From Xiphophorus maculatus (lineage: Eukaryota > Chordata > Actinopteri > Cyprinodontiformes > Poeciliidae), in NCBI RefSeq assembly GCF_002775205.1, contig NC_036461.1, forward strand, positions 11,693,015 to 11,757,014: a DNA stretch of 64,000 nt, written 5' to 3'. Below the pieces are notes generated by a model that was given only the letters and a program-made list of their open reading frames with translations, made no database searches and was not told where the DNA came from. The number at the start of each line of letters is the position of its first letter. Position 1 is the stretch's first letter. This document shows positions 25,451 through 39,749 of this stretch, in pieces. The position numbers were made by a program, and so were the translations under genes.

Positions 25451-26529
25451 GCCTCATGGGGCCTGGATTTAACTGTGGAAAACTACACATTTTTACTTTA
25501 CTCAAATTGAACTGTCAAAAGGACTCAAAGGTGAAAACTCAAACCTTTACAGCTTGTCTTGTAACCATGACTTCTATTAATAGCTCACTGCTATAATAAC
25601 TCAAACTAATGCTGACATGACATGCTGCAGCAAAATGTCAGCTCAGGTGGTGGGTTTCATCTTGTAGTAATTTACTCATGTCACTGATCTGCTTACTAGA
25701 GGAAGCTGTAGCTTCAGCAGTTATTATTTCCCTAATGAGTGAAGCAAGACTTAGGTTTGAATTCTAGGCTTTGTTGTTAATAAGTCCCAATTTGTGTTTC
25801 TGTTTTGCTCTGGGTTTCCCTCGCAACAGATTTTATGTTATAAGTGCACATTCTAAATGTTAATGTCAAAATTACTTATGTTTGTTGTTTGAAATAGTTG
25901 ACCAATAGAAGGGTAATAATTATGTATCCAGCTGAAATTTTACTTTAGGGGTTTAAAATGGCTCTGTGCTAAGCTGGCTGTAAATCCCAACAGTGGAGAA
26001 TAAAAACAGTAAAAATAGCATTTGGTTGCTACATTCAGCATTCAGGTTGGACGCTGCCATTTCTGCTCCAGCTTTGATCAGCATTTTTACTTTGATGCCC
26101 ATGGGCATCACCAATCTCATTTCTCCAGACTTTATGGTAACAAGCAATGCAATAATCATGCAAGTCTCATGTTTTCTCTTCTGGCTCAGGCTCTGAGAAA
26201 GAAAAATGCTGCTACACCGGAAATAATCTTATTACCTGATGATGTTTATTCTCAAAATCAAAATCCTGGTTGTTTACTCCCTCCTCAAGCTAACAGTCCA
26301 TAAACTATGTTCTGTACTCATCGTTCAGAATTGGGTCATTCATTTTCTAAAATCCAAGATTTTGATTGTTTTAGCACCTTCAGGGAGAAATGTTTCCAAC
26401 AAAGAAACTGTTTTGGAAGAATTATAAATAGAAACAGCAACGCAGCTTATTGATGAGTCAAACTCATCATGGGGTCACGCATTTGTTCTAAAACTTAGCT
26501 ACATGTCAGGTCTTAAAGTGTTATTCATG

Positions 26530-26905
26530 TACAGTGCCAGTCAAAATCACGTTAATATTGAGATGTAATTAAACATTTGAATTACTGTTTCCATGTATAG
26601 ACCCATAATAAAACATGCTGCTTAAATAAATGAAAAAGTTAGGTGCACAAGTTTAAAGTTAATGCCAAATTCCTCTTTCAGACACAATTTTAAAATTGCT
26701 TATGCAGGCTCCGATATGGAATTGTGCCATGCTCTTTCTTTTTTCAGGTGATTAATATGTCTGTGTTGCAATATAGTTATATGAGCTATATTGTCATATA
26801 GCTCAATCATCCTCTTTCATTTTCAGAATATATTAAGGGTTGTTGTTGCAGCCTAATAAAGAGTCAAGGTTGAAAGGGTATGAATATTTCACTCATGGAA
26901 CTGTA
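26530..26905. mobile_element. Possible Tc1-derived MITE
   Basis: The left end TACAGTGCCAGTCA and the right end (reverse complement TACAGTTCCATGAGTG) are degenerate inverted copies. They enclose 376 bp without transposase. A perfect 10-bp hairpin (26782-26791 with 26796-26805) lies inside. Confidence 0.5.
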
Positions 26906-28109
26906 TTTGGCAGGTGTGATGTTGATAGCAATCCAAATATTTTAGAATTAAACATTAAAAACTAAACAAGTCCAGAATAATACACAGTATTAAAGATACA
27001 ACATAAACACACCCTGCTATTAGTACCTTGGAATTAAAGAGGACATATAATTTTAGAGTACACAAAAAGATGATGAACATAGTTTCTACAATGATTCCAA
27101 CCAATTATGAGTTGAAATAATTCAACTTAATTTTGCCTTTAGAGGTCAGAAATTCTCACTTAAAATTAAACCTTTTTTGTTTTGTTCTTTTATTGCTTAA
27201 CTCACAGTATCTTTGTCTGGAAGGGTTGGAATGACAATTTAACAGTTGGTTAACCACCACCCCACATCTCCAAACCACAGCCAATCAAAGTTTTGAAATT
27301 GTCAATTTGTACTGTTTCATGTTTGTACTATTGACTATTTACTGCTTTTTCACAGCATTTCCAAATTGCTGCATTGCTTCCAGCTGGATCAATATAAGAT
27401 AAAATAGTAAGCAGTGAAGGATTCTCTCATAGGAAAAAAAACAACATTTAGTGCAATAATTATTAGAGACCTATTATTCTTTTCTGAATGATTATGTGTA
27501 ACATTATTGGGAAATTTGAAACTACCATTAGTTCAGTCAGTCAGTCATGATTGACTCATTTCCTGCCAGCACAACAAAAATGCTTCTGAAAGACTAGATG
27601 GGAGAAATATGGAAGCAATTTTCTCCCTTTGGTGGAAGTTTAAGTGATCAAATAAAGTAACATGAAACATGACATGTGTTCTCTGTGTTGTAATGTGCTG
27701 ATAGAAAGGCAGGAACAGTTTACAGCATACACAAGACATACACAAGCGGCCTCCAGTCATCCCTTGTTTCTTTGTTGTTTTTTGTTTCTAAGGAGACAAA
27801 GCCTATTTGTATCCATAATAGGGATCATATTTTCTTTTTTCGGATCTGATGCCCATTTGGGAATTAACTATGATAGATTACAACCCCAATGAAACCAGAA
27901 TTACACTAAATGTTATTGTCTAAGGATTGTAAAACCATATTTTCACATCACAATGAGTAAATTGTGTATTTTGAAAGCAGGCATGAAGTGTCTCATTGAC
28001 AGGTAAACTATAAGATAATCCTTGGAAGCAAGAAATAAAAAGGTGTAGAACATCTCAAAAAGCAACACATCATGCACTAACACCAGTCTGTGTAGAAATG
28101 GTAGTTTGT

Positions 28110-28720
28110 AAGGCTTTTAGAGTGCAGTGAAGCACAGTGGGTGCCATTATTCCTAATGGACAAAGCAGTGGGGAACCTAGAAGTGCCAGACTTGCCAAAA
28201 TCACTCCACAAATCCAGAAGGTCACAAAAAGACCCAGAGCAGCAACTAAAGGACTTTAAGGCCTTTTGTGCCTCAGTTTCCATCAGTGTTCATGATTTAA
28301 CAACAAGAAAGACACTGAGCTAGAATGTCACCCAAGAAAAGTTCCAACAAGATCCTTGCTGATTAAAAAAAAAAAAAAAACGCTCCTCTTTACATTTGCC
28401 AAAACAAACATTGCAAAGATCTTTAAGACCTTTGGAAATACATTCTCTTTACTGGGGAGAAAGAAGTGGAAAAGTATGTGTTCTGTTAAAACAAACACAG
28501 CATTTCATAAAAAGAACATCATCCTAATAGTCAGTGGTAGTGAGATGATATGCAGATGGGATGACAGCACCAAGAGTGATATTACCAGTTATTTGGCTTA
28601 GGGTGCCATTACCACTTAGAACCAGATTGACTTGGATAATGTTTGTGTTTTAATGAATCATAATTTGAAAACTGCACTTTGTATTTACCTTGGTTTGTGA
28701 TGTTAACATTACTTTGACAA
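28110..28720 (+). mobile_element. Decayed Tc1-like transposon, internally deleted
   Basis: The plus strand resembles the middle of a widespread teleost Tc1 transposase gene, with CATCAGTGTTCATGA, ACAAGAAAGACACTGAGC and TTCATAAAAAGAACATCAT. It then jumps to the 3' non-coding end (AAAACTGCACTTTGTATTTAC). The catalytic segment is lost and the frames are broken. Confidence 0.7.
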
Positions 28721-30016
28721 ACTTAACTGTTTAAGTATAACATAAAAAAAGAGAAACAAAACTCTGCAAGGGGGCAGACACTTGCAGAATGATTCTGCAA
28801 CGCTGAACATGGCATTCAAAACCTTGTGTTTTTCAGGAAGAGCATTACAGATCGCAAACAGTTTAAAAGACTGTCTTTCGAGAAGACATCGATAATAGAT
28901 CAATTTGGAGAGTCTTAAAGAATTTTTACAACACCAAATGCTTTATTTTACATCACATGGTCTTGGGAAGACCTTGGGTTGCTATGGAGTTCAGGGACTT
29001 ATTTTTAACCATGGCTAGCATGAGTTATGAGTGCCACTGTTCTGTGAAACCTCCAAATGTGTCCAAACTGTATGTTTGGAATTTAAAGACTAGAGGCTCT
29101 TATATGACGAGAGCTGCGCATGTGTCGCCGACAGCTGTTGGTGAGGCCCTTCAGACATATAGGGAGAACCCCCACCACTGACAGCAGCAAGCTCCTCCTC
29201 CTATACCTCTGAAGAACACAAACCCTCATAAGAAAGCACAAGCAAATATCTGCATGAGGCAAAAAAAAAAAAAAAAAAACTAAAAACTGAGAGCATGAAA
29301 GTGATAAAGTTTGCATGCAAAGAAGATACTAAGTTTCTTACAGTGAGCTGTGGCTTTGAATGGATGGTGCAAAGAAAATGTCACTGCTAAACTATGCCAC
29401 TTTACAAATAAAAGCCCAGGTGACACACAGGTATTGTAATGCCGTGAGGTAAGCCAGTGATACATTTAGTGCCCCTAAATCAATAGATTCTGGCAAACTT
29501 CCAAGCTTTAATCCAGGTTGGTTTCAGTTCAAAGAAAGTTCACATTATTGACTTACAGTAAGACTGATTCATTTTCGACCTGGGCCAGATAAGCGTCCAG
29601 TAAACATTCACAAATCTGTCTTTTGAGACAAGCATTTAGCTGATTGAACTTCACAAACTCTGCTCAAATAAAGCTTAGACAAGCACAAAAATGTTAATAA
29701 GCAAATATGGCCACACCACCTCTCTCGGTTTTGAGTTATTGCTTGTTATACCACTGAGTGCTCTGCGGCCATGTAAGCTGCAGAGGGTGGGAGCCACCCT
29801 TGCAGCCTCCTGTCTTGCTGAACTTGACATTTTCTTTTCGGCTTACTGAGACGAGGTGATGTAACTGCTTGACAAACTGCGACTCCCAGGAGCCATGCAT
29901 CTCTTCTGAGACGAGGATGACTTCATGCGGATGAAATGGAATTCGTTTTGGCGTCACTACAACCCCCGAAAATATTCAGGATGAAAGATGTCCTCCTTCT
30001 GCAGCTTGTCAAGGCC

Positions 30017-30715
30017 TACAGTGCCTTTTCAAAAGTATTCAGTTCCCTTGATCTTTTCCATATTTTGTGACTTTGCAAGCACAAACCTCAATGTGTTTTA
30101 GTTGAACTTCATAGGATGGATCAGCACAAAGGAGTACATAATTGTATGGTGGAAGGAAACTAAAGCATGATTTTCACTGCTTCTTTTCCAAATTAAATGT
30201 TTATTTTCACCAATTCTGACCAGCTTCATTGTCCCTGCTTAGGAGAAGCGTCCCTACAGTAAGTTGCTTCCACCACGTTTCATTATTAGTATGATTCTCC
30301 CAAATTATCAGTCTTTGCATGCTTGTTCTACATTCTGCTCCCTGGATGCTTGGGAGATTGTTTTAAAGATAACTCTAATACCATATATTTACCCCTGATT
30401 TGTACATCTATGGTGTTCCTAAGTTTTTACAATAACATTTATCCACTAATGATCTCCTACAAATGACTGAGGCCTTCACTGAAATTAAATTACACACAGG
30501 TGAACTCTGAATGCAATAAGTTGCATTTGCTTTTATTTTGGGGTATCGGAGTAAAGGGAGCTGAATGCAATTGCAGAAACTTTTCAAATTTCTTAACTCA
30601 GATTAAATCATGTCTTATTTGTCTTCCATTTCACAAGTAAGCACTACTTTGTTTTGGTTCATCTCAGTTCTAGCAAAAACTGCACTGCAGTTTATTATGT
30701 GACAAAATGGCAGTT
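30017..30715. mobile_element. Decayed Tc1-like transposon (TACAGTGCCTT family)
   Basis: It starts TACAGTGCCTTTTCAAAAG, with the family's second segment (TTTTCCATATTTTGTGAC). It ends in the inverted segment near TTATTATGTGACAAAATGG. Between them are the typical CCTCCAGA-type and AATTACACACAGGTGAACTC blocks of the minus-strand transposase. It is badly decayed. Confidence 0.7.
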
Positions 30716-31353
30716 GTCTAAGCTTCAGTGATGCTGTTTGTCATTCAGTCTGCTTCATGGTCCTGCAGAGGTGTCGGCGGCTGTGTGGGGGCGAGTTGAG
30801 GTGCAAAGGTCGCATGCATGTACAAGTGCATATCATTCCCAAACATGATGTAGCATATACTCAACTAAGCACCAGCACTTTCTCTGGCGGAATTATTCGC
30901 TTCTCCTCCCACGTGTGAATCAGAAAATTCTTTGCACTAAATGGTCTTATTCATGTAGTCATGTGCAAATCATTCAGAAATGTTTCAGTCATGACTTTCT
31001 ATGTGTTCTCTTAATACCAACGCAGAAGTTATATTAACAAAACCAGCAGTCACTTGTCTTCTTATGGAGATTATTGCAAATTAATTCAAAATGCTGGAAT
31101 ACATATATTACTTGAATGAATAATTACTACGATGAATTAGTCACGTGGTTTGTGAATAGCTGCTCATTCATTTGTTGTTGAAAAGTTTCTATCACAGCTC
31201 AGATTAAGTTTTTTTTAATAAGATTTATTGGCTTTGTAAAACGGACACCAGCCTGCTCTTTAGAATGTCAGATTAATACAGAGTTGCTTTCATTGACTTA
31301 CTGCAGAAACTCAAAACAATTAGTTTCATAATGAAAATAAGAAGATAGCCTAC

Positions 31354-31560
31354 CTGATATTGTATCCCCTGGTTTGAGTTATCCTTTAAAAAAATGCGCA
31401 CTTATATCCCTTTTGTCAAGTGTTTTACGTATAGATTCTCCTACAGCTTGTCACCAAGATCCATCACAAGCGCCACGATCCAGTTCTCTCTCTGTTCTTC
31501 TTCAGGTCATGAAGGGAATGGCAGAGAGCAATAACAGAGCACTGTAACTTCCCTCTCACC
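31354..31560 (-). other. filip1: Candidate filip1 5' non-coding exon and promoter
   Basis: On the minus strand a consensus donor CAG|GTAGGC lies at 31354/31353. It is preceded by a stretch of higher complexity, and a C+T-rich (plus-strand) block follows to 31610. The filip1 ATG exon has an acceptor five bases before its ATG, so a leader exon is required and this is the best candidate seen. It rests on splice-site appearance only; the 5' limit is unknown. Confidence 0.3.
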
Positions 31561-32469
31561 CTGCCCTCCCTCTGTCACTCCCACAGCCTGCCCAGCTCTG
31601 CCTCACACTAAGGCGAACATCTTTTTTTTTTTTTTGTAACTCCCCTCCCTTTCCCCTTGAGAAGCCAGCTGATGGGTGTGTGAATGTGAAAAACAGGAGG
31701 GGGATCTGTGAGGGATGTTACACTCAGCTGTTGCTCAGTGAGAAGAAGCAGAGGTGCTGTGTGATGTTGTTTGTCACGGAGCCAGATCTTTTTACTCCAA
31801 CGTCCCTCTCCTGTCTTTGTGATTAGACTCCGAGAAGCCGACTCTATATTTAACTTATCCTCTTTGGGTGCTGTTAGCAGCTGAGGATGGCTGAATGCTG
31901 GATGTTTTTGACCCGTTAACTCTTTCCCCCGCTGACCCTTAGTGACAGCTGAACCAGGCAACGCTGTTCTGTCATCCTGGGAAAGTCCAGTGACAGCAAG
32001 AGCCACCCGAGCTCTTGCAGTTCTCCAAAGAACTGCCAGCTGCTGACTTGGGAGGGCTGAGTGTGGTAAAACTCTGTAAGGATTTGGCAGCTTTTTTGGT
32101 GCTGCCTGCTGAAAACAATCTAATTTTGACCAGCTGTGGCTGGGGTACAGTAATTGTGCTTTGCATCAACGGGAACAGTTAGGTTTGTTTACTCCCTGAC
32201 CAGTCTTGCATAAACACACCAAATCTTCCTTCACCTACCTATTTATTTGTGGGTTGACCTTCTTTGCAGCTCCACAGTGTTATTTAGCAGATCTTGTAAT
32301 CATTAAAAAAAAAAAAAACTGGTAATTCAAGTTAAATTGACCTTTGAAGAAAAACATATAGTAATTATTCAAGTGAGATCATATCCACAAACAGTTTTTC
32401 TCATTCAACATGCAGACATAAAATCGCCTAACATTTGGGATAAGGCTGAACTGAGAACTAAGAAGTGCA

Positions 32470-32790
32470 GTAATTTGGAGGCTGAATTTGTGTTGTGACA
32501 ACAGATTTCCTCACTTCTACCTTAGCTGTGGATTTCTGCAGTTCCTCCAGAGGTGCTATTGCCCTCTTGGTTGCTTCTAGTTAATGCTCAACTTGCCTGG
32601 TATGTTACGTTAGGTAGATGCTCATGTCTTTGTAGGTTACAATTATCCCCTACTTTTCTATTTTTAAATGATATAGACTGTAGTATGCTCTATGAGACAT
32701 TATTGTTTTTTTGCTGTGTTCCTTGGTTTTCACTATATTACCATTCACTAATGTTCTCCAACTAACCTTTGGGGCCTTCACATAGCAGCT
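32470..32790 (-). mobile_element. Tc1-like transposase fragment
   Basis: The plus strand reads CTGTGGATTTCTGCAGTTCC, CCTCTTGGTTGCTTCTAGTT, GATGCTCATGTCTTTGTAGG, TTCCTTGGTTTTCAC and GGGGCCTTCACATAGCAGCT. These are the blocks of the same minus-strand Tc1 family as 20508-21190. Both ends are missing. Confidence 0.7.
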
Positions 32791-35054
32791 ATGTTTATAG
32801 ATTCATGAAACCTTCCTGTAACTTTCTTAGAAATTACCAAATTACCAAATAAATTTTCATGTAGCATACATTGACATAATAAATACTTTCTGTAACTTTC
32901 ACTGAACTTGCATTAGACTCTCCTGTGACTCACTCAGCACTTTCAGGGAACTTTCATCAAATTTAGCGGAATCTTAGATCTTAGTTCCAGAATGGAACAG
33001 ATGTTTTCCAGAACTTTTCTGAAACTTGCATGAAACTCAATGATTGACTGCCCAGAATGTATTATTTATATTCAGAAACTTTGTTTTATTATTTGATGTC
33101 TTGCAAATAAATGAAGCTAACCTATAAATGAAGTTGACCTTGACCTTGACTTGTAAATGAGGTCTTAGCATGGCACTTACCTCAAACTTATAAGATACTT
33201 TCCTAGAACTGTTATGGAGTGTACTCTTTACTTTCAAGAACTGGCCTGTATAATGAGGTGCCTTGTAACAGAATACTTGCAAAATCTTTGGACCAAACTG
33301 TCTTTCTGTTGGAAGTAATGAATGGTGCTGAAGGATTTTTATTAGTAAAGTTGTTACAAATCTTTGCAGTAAGCTTTTCTCATCTCACGGGTAACATTTA
33401 TTAGACTAGAGATGATGTCTTCTCAAAGTTGGACTAAGTTTAACAACAGATTCAGTGGAATGTACTTCTGAATCTTCTGTTTCCTGACATTTCTGAGTTA
33501 ATGTAAGCAACAAGATTGAATTCATATTTGGAAACAAAAAATCTCTTTATTCCTACCCAAATGTGTGCTAGCTGTTATTTGTTAATGTTTAATTTATTTG
33601 GATCTCAGAACAGTCATTTACTCTCTGGTTTTAAATCTTACATTACCATGCATTGATGTTATAATTTGCAGTTTGGAGATTTTTGTGGTGCCGTGGTTAC
33701 ATAATGCAAGAAGTCAAGGGAGTGCACCACAGTCTGCATTTTCCCTTCACTTAAAGTTTTGTATGGCGACCAGAGGGAAACACCACATGCTCAAAATGAA
33801 ATGTTTATTTCTAAGTGGAAACGAAAGCAAACAGAGTTATGGCAGATGAGCATGGACACATTCACTCCCTGTTTTTTGGGTTGGGTTTTTTTTTCTTCTT
33901 CTCAGTCAGATATGTGCCCCAAGAGTAATTTTGCTGAAGCTGAACCATTAGCTCACCTAGGTGTGGTGCTATTGTAATGTTTTGTTTTCCAGTTACAACA
34001 CATAGAGACAATAGATAAGACAATAATGAGTGGGTGTTAAAGGTTTTACTTGTTATTATTCATCTTGGAGGATTTTTGCCACCCTTATGAGTGATGTTAA
34101 GAATCAATTAGACCAAACTGATTCTTAGCTAAAAAAGCAAAACTAAGCAAAAAGCAAATAGAAATTCTGTTTGTTTGAAATGCACTTTCCTCATGAATGA
34201 AGTCATCCTGATACTGTTCATGTGGTATCAAAGAGGAAGATCTACCCAAAAATGAGGTCATGAGAAGGCTATTTTGATTAAATGCCACAGTTCCCACACC
34301 CTGAAATGATGTAATGTCGTGGGATTTTAGTGAAATGAAGGTTTTTTTTCTTTCTTTCTGTATACAATGCTTGCAGGAAGATGGTTCTGTCTGGCTCCAT
34401 GGATACTGGTGTTCTTTTGAAACATTTCAGATATGAGGGCTGGTTGAAGTAGCATCACTTTTATGATGCAGTCAGAATGACTCACATCTGATCACCATGA
34501 GATGATAAAAAACACTGAAATAAATTGGTTGAAAGCTTCAGTATTAATCTTAAAAGTTATTAAATAATACATTAATAGGCAAATGAAAATACAGCCCTTC
34601 ACAATCTTTGATAAGAGGATCCTTTAATCACCCCATGTTTTCAGAAGCGTTTCTCAGTGCTGATGTAATGACAGAGCTCCCATCCAACACTTGCAACTCT
34701 TGCAAAACAACTTGACATTCACTTTTACTCTTTCTCCTAGGACATCACCTCGGCTCTCCTGGGTCATTTTCAGTTTTGGCTGTGCTGACAGATACTAACG
34801 AGCTGTCCAAGCAGAGTGAGATTAGATTAGATGGAGACTACAGGGAACATTATGTTCCTGGCCAGCTGCCATGAAGAGATAAATAAAACCTCTATTTTAA
34901 AAAATGGCTGGAAAGCAATGGAAATCAAAATTATTCACCCCTGTCAAATTTGTTACACTTGCACATCAAAGGTTTTGTGAGATGATCTGGAACAAAAGAA
35001 AATTAAACTTAGTGAAGTTTAAATTTAAGTTTCTTTAATACTATCTTGTCATAA

Positions 35055-35160
35055 TAAAGTACGAGTACATCTCAAAAAGTTACAATTTCACAAAGAAAGT
35101 AAAACTTTTATGTAAGCTCATTATACAAAGAGTGCAATGAATGCGATGAACATCTCTTCT
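35055..35160. mobile_element. Fragment of a Tc1-like end (ACATCTCAAAAA family)
   Basis: GTACATCTCAAAAAGTTAC followed by CACAAAGAAAGT resembles the terminal sequence of a common teleost repeat (compare 61857). It is short and decayed. Confidence 0.4.
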
Positions 35161-38100
35161 CAAGCGGCGCGCTTTGTATCTGCTGAGTTTGCGCGGAGAT
35201 GAAGGTTTGATAAATAAGCCTGATTTACATATCACTTTTGAGCTTTTAATAAAGTGTTTGAACTCTACTTTTAGCGCTTGAAAACAACTAATTTAATGGA
35301 TCTTAAAAGCAAGAATAAGTGGCACAAGATTGAATTTGTTACAGATTTACTTTAATTCAAACTAAATGTCTAAATTATACATTGGGTATATATCAAATAT
35401 TTGCAACCCTGTTACTATTTGTCTGAAGGTCCCTTTGTGTTTTGCAGAGAAACTACATCGACAAGCCACTGATATAAATTTGACTGCAATTTGACCACTT
35501 ATGAGAATTAGACAGGCTTTATACACTGGCTTTTTGTCATCAACAGATCATTTTTATGTGTAATACATACATTTTCAGTAGAGTAAAGATTGTGGCCATC
35601 CTAGACAAATAATCAATTTATAGACTACATACATTCATCCATAATCCTGCATTGCCTAATCTATTTAGATAACTTCTGATGTGTGTTTGGGATTGACATC
35701 CTGTTGGGACACCCAGCAGACTTCATGTTTCAACCAGTTGTTTATTTGAGATGTAGAGTTTGAGAATTTGGAGGTACTTTTTCCTCTCTGTTGTTCTTTA
35801 CACTGTGTGAAATGGACCACTTCCACTGCACTTCCATTGCATGACGATACTCCTACCAAGCTTGGCTGTTAGTGCAGTCTTCTCACATTTGAAAGAAGTC
35901 GTCTTTATTCCTGAAAACCTACAAAAAGTAAGATGTGTGTGCTCCATTTGGACTTGAAAAAGGAAATTTCTCCAAATATTAGTGGAGTGTTTGCATATAT
36001 TTGAGCCTGTGTGGATTACAGAACATCCACCGTCTTATCAAAGTTGAATTTTATAAATCTAGTTCTTGTTAATAAATTCGGGGAAATTGTTGTGTACCCA
36101 TTTTACCCCTGTAAAAGACAGATTCAGATGCATCACTGACAGCCTAAAATTAATATCACATTCAGTTAAAATCTAATGTTAGGGTATAACTGAACAATCC
36201 TTGTTGGTGGATGCTAAAGAAGGCATTATGGAAACCAAGCTGGCAGCTTACATGCAAAATAAGCTAAATGAAACTGCAAGAGTTTAAGAAAAATATTTTA
36301 CAGGTTCTTAAATTCAAGTGATTAACCATTGTTGTGTTTACATATAAATGAGATCTTAGCAGAGAATTTATTTTAAATCTCTACTAAGATTTGGTAAATT
36401 ATAGCTCTTAGCTAACACATTGCCTTATTGATTCCTATTTCTTTGGATGAATCCAGGAAAAAAAGTATAAAACATTTTTTGTGGTTTTCATACAACCATA
36501 TGTTAATAAAACCATACTGAAGTGATTTGGCTTCAGTTGTGTTATTTTTGAAGAACTACCCTAGAAACAGTAAACTATCAACTAAAAGACCAATAATCTC
36601 TTAGTTTTATTGTAGATAATTTCAGCTATTACTAATCTGCTGTAGATAGTTATTAGGCCTGATGTGTCTTATGCTCATTATCCTCCTATTTAGACACATG
36701 CCCAGTATGATATCATGTCCAGGAACTTGAAAATTAAAAATCAGCTTAATTCCAAAGAAAGACCTTAAGGAATTCAAGACGACCTCCTTAAAAGATTACA
36801 GAAAAAACTTTAAAGAAATTAGAGGGAAATGTATAGCAAAGTGCTGTAAGTTTGTGTCGGTTCAGAAGTTTTGTTTTTTATCCACCTTGCACAAAAAAGA
36901 ACCAGAAATTTGTGTTAATACTAATTTGAACATTGTGTTCTCCCTGAATGAGGTAATGAGAGAGTGAATTAGGTCGTCTCAAAATGGACAAGAAAACAAA
37001 GACAAAAAGAATGAAGCAGGTCCTATCCTTTCATTTTATACTGTAATAAAACTAAGATATTTCTTTCATTCATTTTTCCACAATAAGACCCTAGTTTTAG
37101 ACTCCAAGCTGTCCCACGGGACCTAAATTGTCTCATAGTAATTTATTGTAAAAAAGAAAAAAGACCAACAAATCTCAGACAGCCACATAAATACCACGAA
37201 ACATGTATCACCGGATTACAATCATCACCACAGGAATTTCAATGCTAAAGCACCACAGCTACATTTATGTACCAAAGGATGTTTAAAATCATTAAAAAAA
37301 AAAAAAAAGATTTACAGACAAAGGAATTAAGGTCTAGAGTTTCCTTTTCCCAACACAAGAATGCTGTCATGTCCAAAGCTGATAGATGTCCATGTTTTCA
37401 TAAAAATAAAAAACAATAATGACATCATCCAATTTTTCAAACTCCTTTTAATCACAAGTCTCCTAAGATGACCCAAATTTCAAATATGTCCTTTAATTGT
37501 TTAAACATTTCCCAATATCATTATATTGCAGACTTATATCAACTCTTGCATAAAAGCAAAGTATAACTTTCCAAATACTGTAAGCTGTATCTCATTTGCT
37601 GTAATGACTGCACTTCAATTTGAATGCAAACTCCTTGTTATTTATGTGGTTGTGAAAAAGCACTATTTAGCTGGGAGTTTCTATAGTAAACAGAACATTC
37701 ATAATCACATACATCTGGTTTCACTTCAGGGTCTTTTAACCCTGCTGAACTTGTTGAATCATCCATAACACATTCAGCTAAATAAGGGGAAAACAGAGAC
37801 CCAGCAGGTGATTATCATCATAGCACTATGAACAGGCTGAGCATATGGGCGTTTTGTCTCTTGTGGTTTTTGTGTTTATTGATGTAAGTCTGTTTTGCTC
37901 AGAAATTATATACCCTTTTGCATTTCTGTCTTTGTTTTTTTCTCTGATGTCTCACTACGTGATGACTTACCAACCCAGAAATGTTAATTGCTTACGTCTC
38001 ATTTCCTGCATTTGTTGAATGCATGCTACAGAGGCACGCATATTTTTCTCTAATGCTTTCTAATGCATATCATAATTTGCGATGGGCTTAATGGGGTTGC

Positions 38101-39749
38101 CATAGCAGCCAGATCCTACATTGTGCTTATTTCGGTCTCTACTGTTCAGAGTCGGAGTCTCCGTCCCAAGGTCAGCCACAGCAAGGCACAAAAGTCTCAG
38201 TCATCTGCCAAACAGAGAAGGCGGCGGGTATTTCCAAACCGAGCTCAGACTTCTGTGCCCCAGCAGGAGCAAAGAGGGGAGACCACACAGCTGTTGGGCT
38301 CAGTCCAAATAACAGCTGTGCATCAGCCAGCTTAACAAAAATACTTAGGCTACATTTTATATTCTGAGATTTTTTACAAGTTGCAAAAATGATAATGGAA
38401 GTACATTAGAGCCCTGTCTTTTTGTTCTTTCGAAATAACACTAAGATATTTGATTTTTAAAAAGTCATTTACTTTATTTTGGCTTTCATAACATGGGCAA
38501 ACACTTCACATACAATTCCATACTCATCAACCAACACTGGAGCCTTTAGCCACACAAAACAGAAAAACAACAACTTTTACATCGGTCAATAAATACACCA
38601 AATATTTACATATATTATATAAAAATTCATATTACTATCTTTATTAGTTTGGCTAGGATTACCAAAATTATTTCTTGGACATGAAAAAATTGAAAAAAAT
38701 ATAATTGAATATCCAGATTCACTGAGTAGAACTTGAAGCAGAACTAGTCAATAGGAATATTAAATTATGTTCATTTCAACTGTTTTTCACATTCCAGACC
38801 CCACAAATATTGTTCTGTACATTTGTAACCTCTCCAAAACGTTTAGTCCAGGGCCCAGCAATGATCAATGTTTTAATAAGGACAAAAAATGTGGCTTCAC
38901 TGGAGTTAGCAGGTGTTTTTAAATTTCCTTCACATTCTGAATCCACCATGTTCTGTGTTATTTAGGGATTCCCAATCTCACGTTATCTGTGTCAGGAGAA
39001 ACTGGCAGAGGAAATACTGGAAAATGGAGATGCGGTGGCTTGATATTCCAAGGGATTCTTAAACTTTTTAACTTCTGACTCTGACTATAGACTTTGACTA
39101 TAGACAGTTTTTTATGTTGTTTGTTTGATTGGGACAGATACAAGAAACTTTAATCAAAACAGTCTAATGCCTTCATCAGTGTATATAGTAGCCATGGCTA
39201 ACTGACAAAACTTGTCCCTAGAAGGACATATAACAGCTGATTTAAATGAAAAGTTAGATCACCGGTAAGTACAATAAAATGATGAAAATAGATGCAAAAC
39301 AATGTACTTTTGATTACTGAATTATAACAATTACAATGTTTAAAAATTAGTGTGATTCTGATTTTTAACCAATAAATAAGCCATAAAATTAATATTTTAA
39401 TTTCAGTTATGGTCTTAAAATAAGATGGTAATGTGTTCCAAAACTTACAAGTCGTATAATAGAGAAGGTTGTCTGTTAGTGACAACACAAACCACCTCAA
39501 CTATTGTTATAGTTTATGAGGATGATTTATATATTTTGTTACATTTATTTTTAGAACTACTCATTTATATAATGACCTTTTGATTTAATTCCATCGCTTG
39601 TAATTGTTGACTCCACTTTACAAAAAATTGCTTTTTTATTACATTAAATACCAGCTATTATTGAAAGAAATGTCTACATCTGGTGGCTACGTAGCAACAG
39701 TACATCACCAGAGAACAAATTTTGAAGGACATGGCGAAACCGGCCATAC

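Larger units (their letters stand above)
20356..39749. other. Gene-poor stretch between filip1 coding exons and tfb1m
   Basis: No coding exon with splice borders and a recognisable product was found over about 19 kb. Content is mainly AT-rich DNA with several Tc1-like remnants and one L2 tail. It probably includes the filip1 5' intron, with a candidate leader exon ending at 31354. A slightly GC-richer block at 38040-38340 is open in more than one frame but matches no protein I know. Confidence 0.55.

Noticed and set aside
29736..29957. Minus-strand 73-codon open segment with protein-like composition
   Set aside because: No family is recognised and no clean acceptor/donor pair was seen, so it is left as unexplained.
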